Source: Chromatiales bacterium (GTDB lineage: Bacteria > Pseudomonadota > Gammaproteobacteria > Poriferisulfidales > Oxydemutatoraceae). Taken from it: a stretch of 61,061 nucleotides of DNA. The first letter of the stretch is position 1, and every line of letters begins with the position of its first letter. The notes beneath the pieces are model-generated. The model saw only the letters and a program-made list of their open reading frames with translations, did not search any database and was not told the DNA's origin. The stretch spans positions 1 to 61,061 of the forward strand of contig JACONC010000006.1 in the NCBI GenBank assembly GCA_014323925.1. The letters are read 5' to 3'. Positions 15,958-25,013 of the stretch are shown piece after piece. The position numbers and the translations under genes are program-made.

Positions 15958-17532
15958 CTATTTGATAACCGGCGGGGTCGTAAAGCTATGGTAAGGAGGA
16001 GGTGATGCAAGTGTCCACTCAAGTCCTTCGGCACCTTCCCATACTTCGTTGGTCGCTTTTTTGCCTGAGCGTATAGTGGCCCAGACGATATATAAAAATA
16101 ATAACTGCGCCAAGCCGAAGCCGAATGCACCAATACTCGCTAGCATGTTGTAATCGGCGAATTGTAGGTTGTAGTCGGGTATACGACGCGGCATGCCGGC
16201 AAGCCCGACAAAGTGCATCGGAAAGAAGGTCAGGTTGACGAATATAGTTGACAACCAGAAGTGCCATTTTCCAAGTGTCTCGTTATACATATGGCCAGTC
16301 CATTTTGGCAACCAGTAATAAACCGCTGCCATAATCGCAAAGATAGAACCCGGCACTAACACATAATGGAAATGCGCAACAACAAAATAAGTATCATGGT
16401 ATTGATAGTCTGCCGGAGTAATCGCCAACATCAGTCCGGAAAATCCACCAATGGTAAACATAACGATAAAGCCTATCGCAAATAACATGGGTGTCTCAAA
16501 AGTCATCGCACCGCGCCACATTGTTGCAACCCAGTTGAAAATTTTAACCCCAGTCGGTATCGCGATCAGCATCGTTGCTAGCATAAAAAACAATTGCCCA
16601 GCAAGTGGCATCCCGACCGTGAACATGTGATGTGCCCAAACTATAAACGACAAAAATGCAATAGATGCCGTAGCATAAACCATTGAACTATATCCGAACA
16701 GAGGCTTCCTCGCAAAAGTCGGCAGAATGCTTGAAATAACCCCGAAAGATGGCAGAATTAAGATATAAACCTCAGGATGTCCGAAAAACCAGAATATGTG
16801 CTGAAACATCACCGGATCCCCACCGCCGGCAGCATTAAAGAAACTAGTGCCGAAGAACTTATCTGTTAATAGCATGGTGACTCCCCCAGCTAGAACCGGC
16901 ATCACCGCAATCAATAGGTATGCGGTGATCATCCAGGTCCAAACAAACAAAGGCATCTTCATCAAGGTCATACCTGGCGCGCGCATATTAAGAATGGTTG
17001 CGATGACATTAATCGCACCCATAATCGAGGACATCCCCATAAGATGTATTGCGAAAATCACTAGCGGTAGTGCCGCACCAGTTTGCAGTGTTAGGGGAGG
17101 ATACAATGTCCACCCACCAGCCGGCGCACCGCCTGGCACGAACAGGGTTGCAAGCAGCATTGAAAACGCAAACGGTAAAATCCAAAAGCTCCAATTGTTC
17201 AAACGCGGCAAAGCCATGTCGGTGCCGCCGACCATCATTGGAATCAGCCAGTTTGCCAAGCCAGTAAAGGCCGGCATCACCACACCGAAAATCATAATCA
17301 GCGCATGCATTGTGGTCATAGAATTGAAAAATTGCGGGTCGACGATTTGTAAACCGGGCTCGAACAACTCGGCGCGTATAATCATCGCCATTGCTCCACC
17401 AATAAAGAACATAATCATTGCAAACCATAAATACAAAGTTCCTATATCTTTATGGTTAGTAGTAAACAACCAACGTTTGATGCCTGATTCAGGTCCTTCT
17501 TGATGATGCGCGTCTGCAGCTAATGTACTCAT
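15958..17532 (-). CDS. coxA: Cytochrome c oxidase subunit I
   Basis: The 524-residue, twelve-helix subunit holds the haem a/a3-CuB centre. Ligand motifs are present: [12 protein letters not shown] near residue 70, [17 protein letters not shown] near residue 248 with the His-Tyr crosslink pair, HHMFTVG, and [14 protein letters not shown] near residue 377. The proton-channel Glu in the HPE motif marks a type A oxidase. It lies between coxB (35 bases upstream) and the small peptide gene. Confidence 0.98.
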   Translation of the reverse strand: MSTLAADAHHQEGPESGIKRWLFTTNHKDIGTLYLWFAMIMFFIGGAMAMIIRAELFEPGLQIVDPQFFNSMTTMHALIMIFGVVMPAFTGLANWLIPMMVGGTDMALPRLNNWSFWILPFAFSMLLATLFVPGGAPAGGWTLYPPLTLQTGAALPLVIFAIHLMGMSSIMGAINVIATILNMRAPGMTLMKMPLFVWTWMITAYLLIAVMPVLAGGVTMLLTDKFFGTSFFNAAGGGDPVMFQHIFWFFGHPEVYILILPSFGVISSILPTFARKPLFGYSSMVYATASIAFLSFIVWAHHMFTVGMPLAGQLFFMLATMLIAIPTGVKIFNWVATMWRGAMTFETPMLFAIGFIVMFTIGGFSGLMLAITPADYQYHDTYFVVAHFHYVLVPGSIFAIMAAVYYWLPKWTGHMYNETLGKWHFWLSTIFVNLTFFPMHFVGLAGMPRRIPDYNLQFADYNMLASIGAFGFGLAQLLFLYIVWATIRSGKKATNEVWEGAEGLEWTLASPPPYHSFTTPPVIK

Positions 17533-17567
17533 ATCTATAAACTCCTGTTTGATTTAACTCGTCGGCT

Positions 17568-18365
17568 TTATTGTAGGGCTGTTTGTTGCGGTTGGCTATG
17601 TGATTGTAACCACTGCTGGTACTCATTTTCATCAACCGCGCGCACCACTATCGGCATAAATCCATGATCGCGCCCGCATAATTCTGCGCATTGACCACGA
17701 TACACACCAGGTTTATCTATTTTGGCCCAAGACTCATTGATAAAGCCGGGTATCGCATCCTTTTTCACCGCTAGATCTGGCACCCACCACGCATGTAGAA
17801 CATCGTTCGATGTAATTAAAAATCGGACTTTTTTACCTACCGGCAACACCAGTTCATTGTCTACTTCAAGCAAATAGTTTTCACCTTTTCCTTGAACATT
17901 GTATATTTGCTCTCGTGGTGTAGCGAGCCTGCTAAAAAAATCAACCTTTTCATCTAAATATTCATAGTGCCACATCCACTGATATGCGGTAACTTTTACT
18001 GTTAAATCGGCGGCCGATGTATCCTCCATCTCGATTAAAACATTAGTTGCTGGAATTGCCATGCCGATAAGAATAGCCAGTGGTACTAAAGTCCAGGCTA
18101 TTTCGGCAGTTGTGCTTTCATGGAATTGTGCTGCTTTGTGACCGACTGATTTGCGATGTTTAATCATTGAAATGATCATCACACCAAATACGACGACCCC
18201 AATGACAACACAGATCCAGAAGATTAGCATGTGCAGATCGAATACCTTAGCACTAATATCGGTCACGCCAGTTGTCATGTTGTAAGGTTGCAGGTCGGCG
18301 AAGACGCTCTGTGATAAAAATACCAAACAAGTGGTTATTCCTATTTTCGGTTTTTTTTGTGTCAT
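17568..18365 (-). CDS. coxB: Cytochrome c oxidase subunit II
   Basis: The 265-residue subunit has an N-terminal hydrophobic signal, two membrane helices (about residues 45-67 and 88-110) and a periplasmic cupredoxin domain. The CuA site is CAELCGRDHGFM near residue 216 with the earlier His in DVLHAWW. No cytochrome c domain is fused, so a separate cytochrome c donor is needed; none is seen here. Confidence 0.97.
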   Translation of the reverse strand: MTQKKPKIGITTCLVFLSQSVFADLQPYNMTTGVTDISAKVFDLHMLIFWICVVIGVVVFGVMIISMIKHRKSVGHKAAQFHESTTAEIAWTLVPLAILIGMAIPATNVLIEMEDTSAADLTVKVTAYQWMWHYEYLDEKVDFFSRLATPREQIYNVQGKGENYLLEVDNELVLPVGKKVRFLITSNDVLHAWWVPDLAVKKDAIPGFINESWAKIDKPGVYRGQCAELCGRDHGFMPIVVRAVDENEYQQWLQSHSQPQQTALQ

Positions 18366-18378
18366 TTTTTTGCCTTGC

Positions 18379-18828
18379 TCAGGTTTGGTGTATTGCCTTA
18401 TTTATTGCACGAGCTAACTGGTATTTTTCGCTATCGTCTAGTGGTTCGCCGATCTCCATTTTTAACTGGTGCACCCCCAACCATAACTGCTGACGGTGCT
18501 TTGTTCGAGGTGAAGGACAAACAAATGCCCTTGACCACGCTTTAGGGAAAAGGCGGCTTTGCTCAATCTTATTGCGTTGCCGAATACACACTTCAATGTT
18601 TTTGTCGGCGATGGTGATCGTTTCCACGCGCGAGAGTTTGTTCAGACAAAAATAGAGTGCCAGTCCAAGTGCCAACATCTCAATGCCAGCAAAAGGAATA
18701 ACCAGCCATAATCCATGCCATACACAAACAAACGTAATTGCAAAAGAAATACAAAGCGTTGTCAAGAAAAAAATCTGGTTCCCGCGCACCGACAACGATG
18801 GGGTCTGATAAACAGTAAATCTTGCCAT
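18379..18828 (-). CDS. DUF2244 membrane protein, oxidase-locus gene
   Basis: This is a 149-residue protein with two membrane helices near residues 22-58, followed by a soluble domain with SRVETITI and the RLFPKAWSRAFV pattern typical of DUF2244. Genes of this family often precede coxB in proteobacteria. It is the first gene of the oxidase operon, 13 bases before coxB. The function is unknown. Confidence 0.82.
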   Translation of the reverse strand: MARFTVYQTPSLSVRGNQIFFLTTLCISFAITFVCVWHGLWLVIPFAGIEMLALGLALYFCLNKLSRVETITIADKNIEVCIRQRNKIEQSRLFPKAWSRAFVCPSPRTKHRQQLWLGVHQLKMEIGEPLDDSEKYQLARAINKAIHQT

Positions 18829-18872
18829 TTGACTCTAATTTCAGTACTCAGTTGTCTCGTATAAAGGCACTG

Positions 18873-18881
18873 ATTATACCA
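18873..18881 (-). promoter_or_regulatory. Extended -10 promoter of the oxidase operon
   Basis: On the minus strand TGGTATAAT lies 44 bases before the DUF2244 start codon. No -35 consensus is seen. This is the only plausible promoter before DUF2244-coxB-coxA-ctaG-coxC. Confidence 0.55.
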
Positions 18882-18897
18882 TGATTTATTTACTTAT

Positions 18898-19902
18898 TTA
18901 GGAACGCCTAGACGAATAAGTCATATATTTGGGTTCTGCCTTAACACAGGGAGAAACAAGAATATAGAGCTCTGCTTCACCTCGGCAATATAGATATCTA
19001 GGTATGTGATCTATTTCTAAGTTTTTGCTCGCAAAACCAGGAATAGCATACTTAGACATCTTCTCCGATTCTTTAGAAAGGCGAATAACCGCCTGTTTCC
19101 AACTTTGGGCTGCCGAGAGCTTTAACATATAAGCCATGCACGATATTATGTTGATTCGGGTGCGGCCTGGTTGACTGATATACGGTTTCGCTGCATAATG
19201 GCGGGCGGTGATTTTGTGCCATGTTGACTTATCGTGGGTGGGCAATGCACCTATCTCAACGGCAAAAGTTGTAGCGCTTCGCGCCGCTATCCTTGGTCGT
19301 CGGTTTCTTTTGTATAATCGCTGTCTAGTAGTCTGCAGATATTTCAAAAATACATGCTTGGGAGCTTTTAAGGCTATCTGACTTATGGTGTATGGGTTTA
19401 ACTGCGGCCAATATCTTTTATAGCGCATTAATTTATAATAACCTATTAAAGGCCCTAATACTTTATGTTTTTCTGCCAAGAATACTTTGCATATATGGCT
19501 AACTATACCAGAGTGGCTAGACAGCATAAATATATCCCAAGGCACTTTATGACTTGCGGCTAAAACCTTCGGAAATGTAGGCAAAACATAGCCGTCGTCT
19601 TCTAATACGCAGGCTATATCTATACCGTTTTTTATCATTAAATTATAAACCTTCAGATGGCTTAATAGACAAGCGACCGTTCCCGTATCTCGGCACTTTT
19701 TATATATGGTCTCTAGGCAGGAACCTTCTATATCCACTTGCTTAGCAATCTGTGCACGATTCTTTTTTGAGCACAGATCATGTTTATCTATCCCCTCAAC
19801 GAAACTATACTTCAACGAAAACGCATCTAGCTGTCTTTGCATGTATAACCTTCGCTCCGGAGTACGCGCAAGGTTAATAATATAAATAGGTGGGTTTTGC
19901 AT
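18898..19902 (-). CDS. Glycosyltransferase family 25 (LPS-type)
   Basis: The 334-residue protein has the GT25 signatures IYIINLARTPERRLYM (residues 6-21), TVACLLSHLKVYNLM (near residue 74) and CVLEDDGYVLP (near residue 97). These enzymes add galactose or similar sugars to lipooligosaccharide. The C-terminal 150 residues are basic and lack the usual family end, so they may be specific to this organism. It is a paralogue of the GT25 at 28745-29947. Confidence 0.88.
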   Translation of the reverse strand: MQNPPIYIINLARTPERRLYMQRQLDAFSLKYSFVEGIDKHDLCSKKNRAQIAKQVDIEGSCLETIYKKCRDTGTVACLLSHLKVYNLMIKNGIDIACVLEDDGYVLPTFPKVLAASHKVPWDIFMLSSHSGIVSHICKVFLAEKHKVLGPLIGYYKLMRYKRYWPQLNPYTISQIALKAPKHVFLKYLQTTRQRLYKRNRRPRIAARSATTFAVEIGALPTHDKSTWHKITARHYAAKPYISQPGRTRINIISCMAYMLKLSAAQSWKQAVIRLSKESEKMSKYAIPGFASKNLEIDHIPRYLYCRGEAELYILVSPCVKAEPKYMTYSSRRS

Positions 19903-20233
19903 TACTTATTGCTTACCTTACAATAGATTATATTGATCGCCAATTGATCCTTTCCCGGTTATAGGGTTGTGGCTAAAATCATAACTTTATTATAAGTAGC
20001 TTCCTCTGTAGATGCTACCAGCATCAAGTGTCCTGAGCTATCAATCGCCTCGTGAATCTAAATATACCTTTATTTACTGAGAAATGAGCATGAAAACTCT
20101 CTTTCAAGACGGCATCAAAAAAGGGAAGACTACATGGTTTGACATTGTTATGGCATAACAATGAATACCGCATAACACTGGATGTGGTATGATAAGCCTC
20201 TTAACAGAAATCGTATCATTGAAGGAGAACGGA
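19903..20233. other. Intergenic region with a solo repeat core and short relics
   Basis: The stretch holds a solo repeat core GTGAATCTAAATATACC (20053-20069) and TGTAGATGCTACC (20007-20019), which also occurs inverted near 44030-44042. A 24-codon open frame lies at 20084-20158. Its MKTLFQDGIKKGKTTWF start recalls the first residues of nucleoside-recognition (SpmA-like) membrane proteins but stops at once; it may be a truncated relic. An inverted repeat GTTATGGCATAAC ends it. Confidence 0.5.
20185..20193 (+). promoter_or_regulatory. Extended -10 promoter of the small membrane protein gene
   Basis: TGGTATGAT lies 41 bases before the ATG at 20234. The alternative upstream ATG at 20189 falls inside this element and would not be transcribed, which supports the downstream start. 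Confidence 0.5.
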
Positions 20234-20521
20234 ATGGAGTTATTGGGACATTTGTTTTATTTTGTGTTGTGTAGCGCATTAATAATAATCGCCTGGATGG
20301 TATTCTTATTTTTCAATAATTTAATAGACCAAATACAAAGTAGCGTCATACAAGGTTTCTGGGGTAGCGTGAATACGGTAGTGCTATTGGCAGCTATAGG
20401 CGTTATTGTTTATTATTATGCGTTCAGTTTTTTTTCTGGTGTCCTACTTATTATGATATTAGCTTTCCTAATCTATGCCATTAAAAAAGCAGTAACTGGC
20501 ACGACTTTAGTTAAGCGTTAA
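20234..20521 (+). CDS. Small integral membrane protein of unknown function
   Basis: The 95-residue product has about three hydrophobic helices (residues 5-27, 44-60 and 63-85) and a short basic tail. The open frame extends upstream to 20189, but AAGGAG at 20222-20227 stands 6 bases before the ATG at 20234, which is chosen. I do not recognise a family. It converges on ilvA with a 4-base overlap of stop codons. Confidence 0.65.
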   Translation: MELLGHLFYFVLCSALIIIAWMVFLFFNNLIDQIQSSVIQGFWGSVNTVVLLAAIGVIVYYYAFSFFSGVLLIMILAFLIYAIKKAVTGTTLVKR

Positions 20522-22074
20522 CGCAAGAAAAGCTGATAAGCAGGGTTACCCGATTCGTCTTGGTATTGGTAGCGCGACTGTTGCATAGCCTTTTTGAATT
20601 CTCCGATTTTATTTTTCGGCACTTGCACCCCGGCGAGGATACGCCCGTATTCAGCTCCGTGATTGGAGTAATGGAACAGGCTGATGTTCAAGTCTTGAGT
20701 TGCAAAATATTCCAAAAACTCCAACAAAGCACCAGGTCTCTCGGGAAATTGAAAGCGGCATAGTTGCTCGTTGCGTCGGTTATCGTTGAGATGTCCTCCG
20801 ACCATGTGCCGAATATGCAATTTTGCCATTTCGTTGTCAGATAGATCAATGACTTCGTAGCCTTTATCGAGCAAGGCAGCAATGGTTTGTGGTTTGTCAC
20901 TCTGGGGATTCTCAAACTCTAAACCGACGAACACACGAGCCTCGGCTTTATCGGAATAACGATAATTAAACTCAGTGAGTTTTTGTTTACCTATGGTGCG
21001 ACAAAACTCAACGAAGCTCCCCGGCCGCTCCGGTATTGTCACCGATAACAAGGATTCGCTACCGGCTCCGATTTCATAACGTTCAACGACATGTTTTAAG
21101 CGATCAAAATTTATATTTGCTCCTGAGATGATAGCAACCAGGACATTGTCGGTGCATCGGTGATGCTCTATATAATTCTTCATACCAGCGATTGACAGTG
21201 CACCAGCCGGTTCCAACAGGGTGCGGTTTTCATCAAAGTTATCTTTGATAGCAGCGCATATCTCGTCGGTGCTCACCAATACAACTTCATCTACTAATGC
21301 TTTAGCAATCCTAAAAGTCTCATCACCTACGCGTCTAACTGCAGTGCCGTCAGAGAATAAACCCACTTTATCCAGAGTAGTCGCCTGACCGCGTTGTAAA
21401 GCGGTATACAAGGTTGGCGCATCGCTAGGTTCAACACCAATGATTTTTGTTTGCGGACGAAACTTTTTCAAATAAACGGCGACACCGGCAATCAATCCAC
21501 CGCCACCTACCGGCACAAATACAGCATCTATAGGTTGTCGGCATTGTTCGTGTATTTCCTTGCCTATGCTACCTTGCCCAGCGATGACTTGGGGGTCGTC
21601 GTATGGATGTACGAAGATATGATTATTTTGCTTGGCAAACTCAACTGCATATCCATACGCTTCATCGTAGGTGTCTCCGTAGCGCAAAATATTAGGGTTA
21701 AATAACGCAACCGCTTTGACTTTAATTGGTGGCGTGGTGAGTGGCATCACTATAGATGCGTTGACACCTAATTTCCTAGCTGATAGAGCAACACCCTGAG
21801 CGTGGTTACCTGCCGATGCGGCAACGATACCTGCTTGCTTTTGCCTATCGGATAATAGCGCAATTTTATTGTATGCACCACGTAACTTAAAAGAGAATAC
21901 CGACTGTTGATCTTCTCTTTTTAGAAAAATGCGTTGCCCAAAGCGGTGCGACAAATAATTAGTGGGCTGCAATACGCTAACACAAGCTACTTCATATACC
22001 TTGCATTTTTCTATCGCCGCTATATAGTCGTCGAATATATAGTTTTCTTTGCTATTGGAAATATCTTTAGTCAT
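20518..22074 (-). CDS. ilvA: Threonine ammonia-lyase, biosynthetic
   Basis: The 518-residue PLP enzyme deaminates threonine to 2-oxobutanoate for isoleucine synthesis. The PLP lysine is in SFKLRGAYNK near residue 62, the glycine-rich phosphate loop in VPVGGGGLIAGVA near residue 188 and two ACT-like regulatory domains occupy about residues 340-515 (PERPGSFVEFC and PERPGALLEFL). This is the long, feedback-inhibited IlvA form. RidA, which clears the reactive enamine product, is encoded at 46160-46543. Confidence 0.97.
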   Translation of the reverse strand: MTKDISNSKENYIFDDYIAAIEKCKVYEVACVSVLQPTNYLSHRFGQRIFLKREDQQSVFSFKLRGAYNKIALLSDRQKQAGIVAASAGNHAQGVALSARKLGVNASIVMPLTTPPIKVKAVALFNPNILRYGDTYDEAYGYAVEFAKQNNHIFVHPYDDPQVIAGQGSIGKEIHEQCRQPIDAVFVPVGGGGLIAGVAVYLKKFRPQTKIIGVEPSDAPTLYTALQRGQATTLDKVGLFSDGTAVRRVGDETFRIAKALVDEVVLVSTDEICAAIKDNFDENRTLLEPAGALSIAGMKNYIEHHRCTDNVLVAIISGANINFDRLKHVVERYEIGAGSESLLSVTIPERPGSFVEFCRTIGKQKLTEFNYRYSDKAEARVFVGLEFENPQSDKPQTIAALLDKGYEVIDLSDNEMAKLHIRHMVGGHLNDNRRNEQLCRFQFPERPGALLEFLEYFATQDLNISLFHYSNHGAEYGRILAGVQVPKNKIGEFKKAMQQSRYQYQDESGNPAYQLFLR

Positions 22075-22136
22075 TAAACTGATTCGTAATGAATAATAGT
22101 ATAATCTAACTTAATGCAACAATCGTATGTTCGTAA

Positions 22137-22808
22137 ATGATAATGTCTGCGGTAACGCTTAAAAAAATGGTTGCCGAAGCGGCCATAAATTACATCCGCT
22201 CTGGTGATTTAATCGGTTTAGGGACAGGTTCTACAGTAGATTATTTTATCAATGCACTCGCCGGTATAGCTAATCGCATAGAGGGCGTAATCGCAAGTTC
22301 AATGCGCACTGAGAAACAACTACAGGCATTAGGTATACCAGTGATTGATTTAAATGCTGCTGGCACTTTGCCTATATATATAGACGGGGCCGACCAAGCC
22401 GATAAAAATTTGTATTTGATTAAAGGTGGAGGCGGGGCGCTTACTCGCGAGAAAATCATCGCCGCGGCAAGCACTCGCTTTGTGTGCATTGTAGACGAGT
22501 CTAAAATCGCCCAGCCTTTCGGTACTTTCCCGTTAGCAATAGAAGTGGTTGCGATGGCACGTAGTTTCGTTGCTCGCGAACTGGTGAAAATAGGTGGCGT
22601 GCCCAAATGGCGAGAAGGCTTTTTGACCGACAACGGCAATATTATTTTGGATGTTGCGGCACTGGATATGAGCAATCCTCTAAAACTTGAGAGTGATATT
22701 AATCAGATTACTGGCGTCGTAGCATCCGGTCTATTCGCCAAGAGACCGGCTGACGAACTGCTCGTAGCAGGTTGCAAAGGTATACAAACTATACATCGTG
22801 GAAATTAG
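22137..22808 (+). CDS. rpiA: Ribose-5-phosphate isomerase A
   Basis: The 223-residue enzyme interconverts ribose-5-phosphate and ribulose-5-phosphate. Signatures are GLGTGSTVDYFI near residue 31, DGADQADKNLYLIKGGGGAL near residues 85-104 and the EK of TREKI. ATG codons at 22137 and 22143 are both possible starts. It is divergent from ilvA (62 bases), a common gammaproteobacterial arrangement. Confidence 0.97.
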   Translation: MIMSAVTLKKMVAEAAINYIRSGDLIGLGTGSTVDYFINALAGIANRIEGVIASSMRTEKQLQALGIPVIDLNAAGTLPIYIDGADQADKNLYLIKGGGGALTREKIIAAASTRFVCIVDESKIAQPFGTFPLAIEVVAMARSFVARELVKIGGVPKWREGFLTDNGNIILDVAALDMSNPLKLESDINQITGVVASGLFAKRPADELLVAGCKGIQTIHRGN

Positions 22809-22856
22809 TCAGCAGTGTAGTATTATACAAGCAATTAATTAGAGTAATTTTTAATC

Positions 22857-24365
22857 ATGTCGTTTACGTCGTTTATAGATACAGAATTTCATCAAGCAAT
22901 TGTATCCTTTGCTTACTATTTAGGAGCTGTTGTGTTTGTAGCATTCATAGCACTCGTAATAGCAGTGATCGTAATGTATATCGTTGATGCCACCCAATCA
23001 CAGCATACTATCAGAAAAAACTACCCAGTATTAGGACGGTTTAGATATTTATTCGAAAGGTGGGGTGAGTTTTTTAGACAATATTTCTCTGCTTTAGATC
23101 GTGAAGAACTGCCTTTCAATAGAGCTCAACGAAGTTGGGTTTATCGTGCTGCCAAGCAGCAAGATACCACTGTGGGGTTTGGTTCTACTAAAGATTTACG
23201 TCCGGCCGGAAGTATTTTGTTCGTCAACTGTCCCTATCCTACTCTAGATGCAGATGCTGCCGAGGTAAGCTCTATCACCATCGGACCGCATTGTCTAAAT
23301 CCTTATAGCACCTCTGCTCTGGTCAATATCTCCGGTATGAGTTACGGCGCTATTTCCAAACCAGCAGTATTGGCTCTGTCCAAAGGTGCGAAAATGGCCG
23401 GATGCTGGATGAATACTGGTGAGGGAGGTTTAAGTCCTTATCATCTAGAGGGAGGAGCTGACATTGTTTTTCAAATTGGTACCGCAAAAAACGGTGTCAG
23501 AACTTATGATGGTCAACTAGATGATAAGAAGCTCGCCGAGGTTGCGTCACATCCTCAGGTCAAAATGTTTGAAATTAAACTGAGTCAAGGTGCGAAGCCC
23601 GGTAAAGGTGGTTTGCTTCCGGCAAGCAAAGTGACTGCGGAGATTGCCGAGATACGCGGCATAGAGATTGGGAAAGATGCCATTAGTCCAAACCGCCATC
23701 CTGATATAAATAGCAATTCGGACTTGCTCAATGTAATCAATCATATGCGTGAAATTACTGCCAAACCAGTTGGATTTAAGGCCGTGTTAGGTGCCTACGG
23801 TTGGCTGTCTGAACTATGTCAAGAGATTATCGAGCGCGGTATTGAATCGGCACCCGACTTTATCACCATTGATAGTGCAGATGGTGGCAGCGGGGCAGCT
23901 CCCATGCCATTGATTGACGATATGGGTTTGCCGTTGCGAGAAAGTCTGGCAATGCTCGTAGATACGCTTGAAAAATATAATTTGCGCAATCGCATTAAAG
24001 TAATTGCATCGGGAAAACTCATTACACCGCCTGATGTAGCTTGGGCATTGTGCGTGGGTGCTGATTTTGTCACCTCAGCGCGTGGCTTTATGTTTGCATT
24101 AGGTTGCATACAAGCATTGAAATGTAATAAAAACACCTGTCCAACAGGGATTACGACACACGACCATAAGTTGCAGAAAGGGTTGGTGCCGGAGGATAAA
24201 GCGATACGCGTATGCAATTACGCAAAACGGTTGGTCTACGAAACTGGCGTTATTGCCCATTCTTGCGGTGTTTCAAATCCTCGGCAATTATGCCGCTCTC
24301 ATGCTCGCGTTGTAGCAGAGAACGGTTTATCTATTCCGTTGAACGAGCTATATCCTGCCGCTTGA
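22857..24365 (+). CDS. FMN-binding glutamate synthase family protein, membrane-anchored
   Basis: The 502-residue protein has an N-terminal membrane helix (about residues 18-44) and a TIM-barrel like the FMN/Fe-S domain of glutamate synthase. Motifs include SGMSYGAISKPAV near residue 160, LSQGAKPGKGG near residue 242, DGGSGAAP near residue 342 and CNKNTCPTGI near residue 423. The glutaminase domain of GltB is absent. Such stand-alone proteins are common, but their substrate is not established. Confidence 0.9.
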   Translation: MSFTSFIDTEFHQAIVSFAYYLGAVVFVAFIALVIAVIVMYIVDATQSQHTIRKNYPVLGRFRYLFERWGEFFRQYFSALDREELPFNRAQRSWVYRAAKQQDTTVGFGSTKDLRPAGSILFVNCPYPTLDADAAEVSSITIGPHCLNPYSTSALVNISGMSYGAISKPAVLALSKGAKMAGCWMNTGEGGLSPYHLEGGADIVFQIGTAKNGVRTYDGQLDDKKLAEVASHPQVKMFEIKLSQGAKPGKGGLLPASKVTAEIAEIRGIEIGKDAISPNRHPDINSNSDLLNVINHMREITAKPVGFKAVLGAYGWLSELCQEIIERGIESAPDFITIDSADGGSGAAPMPLIDDMGLPLRESLAMLVDTLEKYNLRNRIKVIASGKLITPPDVAWALCVGADFVTSARGFMFALGCIQALKCNKNTCPTGITTHDHKLQKGLVPEDKAIRVCNYAKRLVYETGVIAHSCGVSNPRQLCRSHARVVAENGLSIPLNELYPAA

Positions 24366-24383
24366 TTGAGTGCTCTTGCTTGG

Positions 24384-25013
24384 CTAATACACTACAGTGT
24401 CAGGGTCTATACTGCGCCATAGATACCAGGTTGCGACCGTCCGCCAAGGTTGCCAGAGACTAGTAATTTTATACAGTCTCTTAGTAGAAATTTTTTTGCC
24501 ACAGTTGTACTCTTTGTAGATTGCATGCAGCAATCCCAGATCTCCGAGCGGCAATACATCAGGGTATTTCATATAGAAAATGGCAAACATCTCAAATGTC
24601 CATTGCCCTACGCCTTTAATAGCAAGTAAGGTGCTTTGCAACTCTTCGGGTTCACAGCGATGCCAATATGCAGGGGTTATCTTTTTATGGACAAAGAAAT
24701 ATGCGATGTTCTTGAGATATTGTGCCTTTTGTGCCGACAATCCGCACCGTCGTAAAGTTTTAAAATGACAATTGTAGATAGCGGATGGTTTCAGGTTATC
24801 GAAATGTGCTTCTAACTTTAGCCAAATACTATCCGCTGCCCGCACTGATATTTGTTGACCGACAATGGCACGGCACAGTGTTATAAAAGCATCTTGCCCC
24901 CCGCTTAAATAACTAGTTCTGAAGCAGGCTATCAGGTTTGCCATCACTGGGTCACGAGCAGACAATTCCGTGCACGCCTGTCGCCAGTATTGAGGATATT
25001 TATCGGATGTCAC
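24384..25013 (-). CDS. DNA-3-methyladenine glycosylase II family (AlkA-like)
   Basis: The 209-residue protein consists of the HhH-GPD glycosylase fold without the N-terminal AlkA domain. Motifs are IVGQQISVRAAD near residue 49, the helix-hairpin-helix LLAIKGVGQWTFEMFAIFY near residue 131 and the catalytic Asp in LPLGDLGLL near residue 157. It should excise alkylated bases. Its 5' end overlaps the 3' end of the ABC transporter gene by 14 bases, so it is translated from the transporter mRNA. Confidence 0.88.
   Translation of the reverse strand: MTSDKYPQYWRQACTELSARDPVMANLIACFRTSYLSGGQDAFITLCRAIVGQQISVRAADSIWLKLEAHFDNLKPSAIYNCHFKTLRRCGLSAQKAQYLKNIAYFFVHKKITPAYWHRCEPEELQSTLLAIKGVGQWTFEMFAIFYMKYPDVLPLGDLGLLHAIYKEYNCGKKISTKRLYKITSLWQPWRTVATWYLWRSIDPDTVVY

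Noticed and set aside
16847-17503. 218-codon forward frame inside coxA
   Set aside because: It lies entirely antisense to subunit I and has no recognisable domain.
20084-20158. 24-codon ORF as a real gene
   Set aside because: It has no good RBS, stops at once, and only its first residues hint at a known family; kept as a possible relic.
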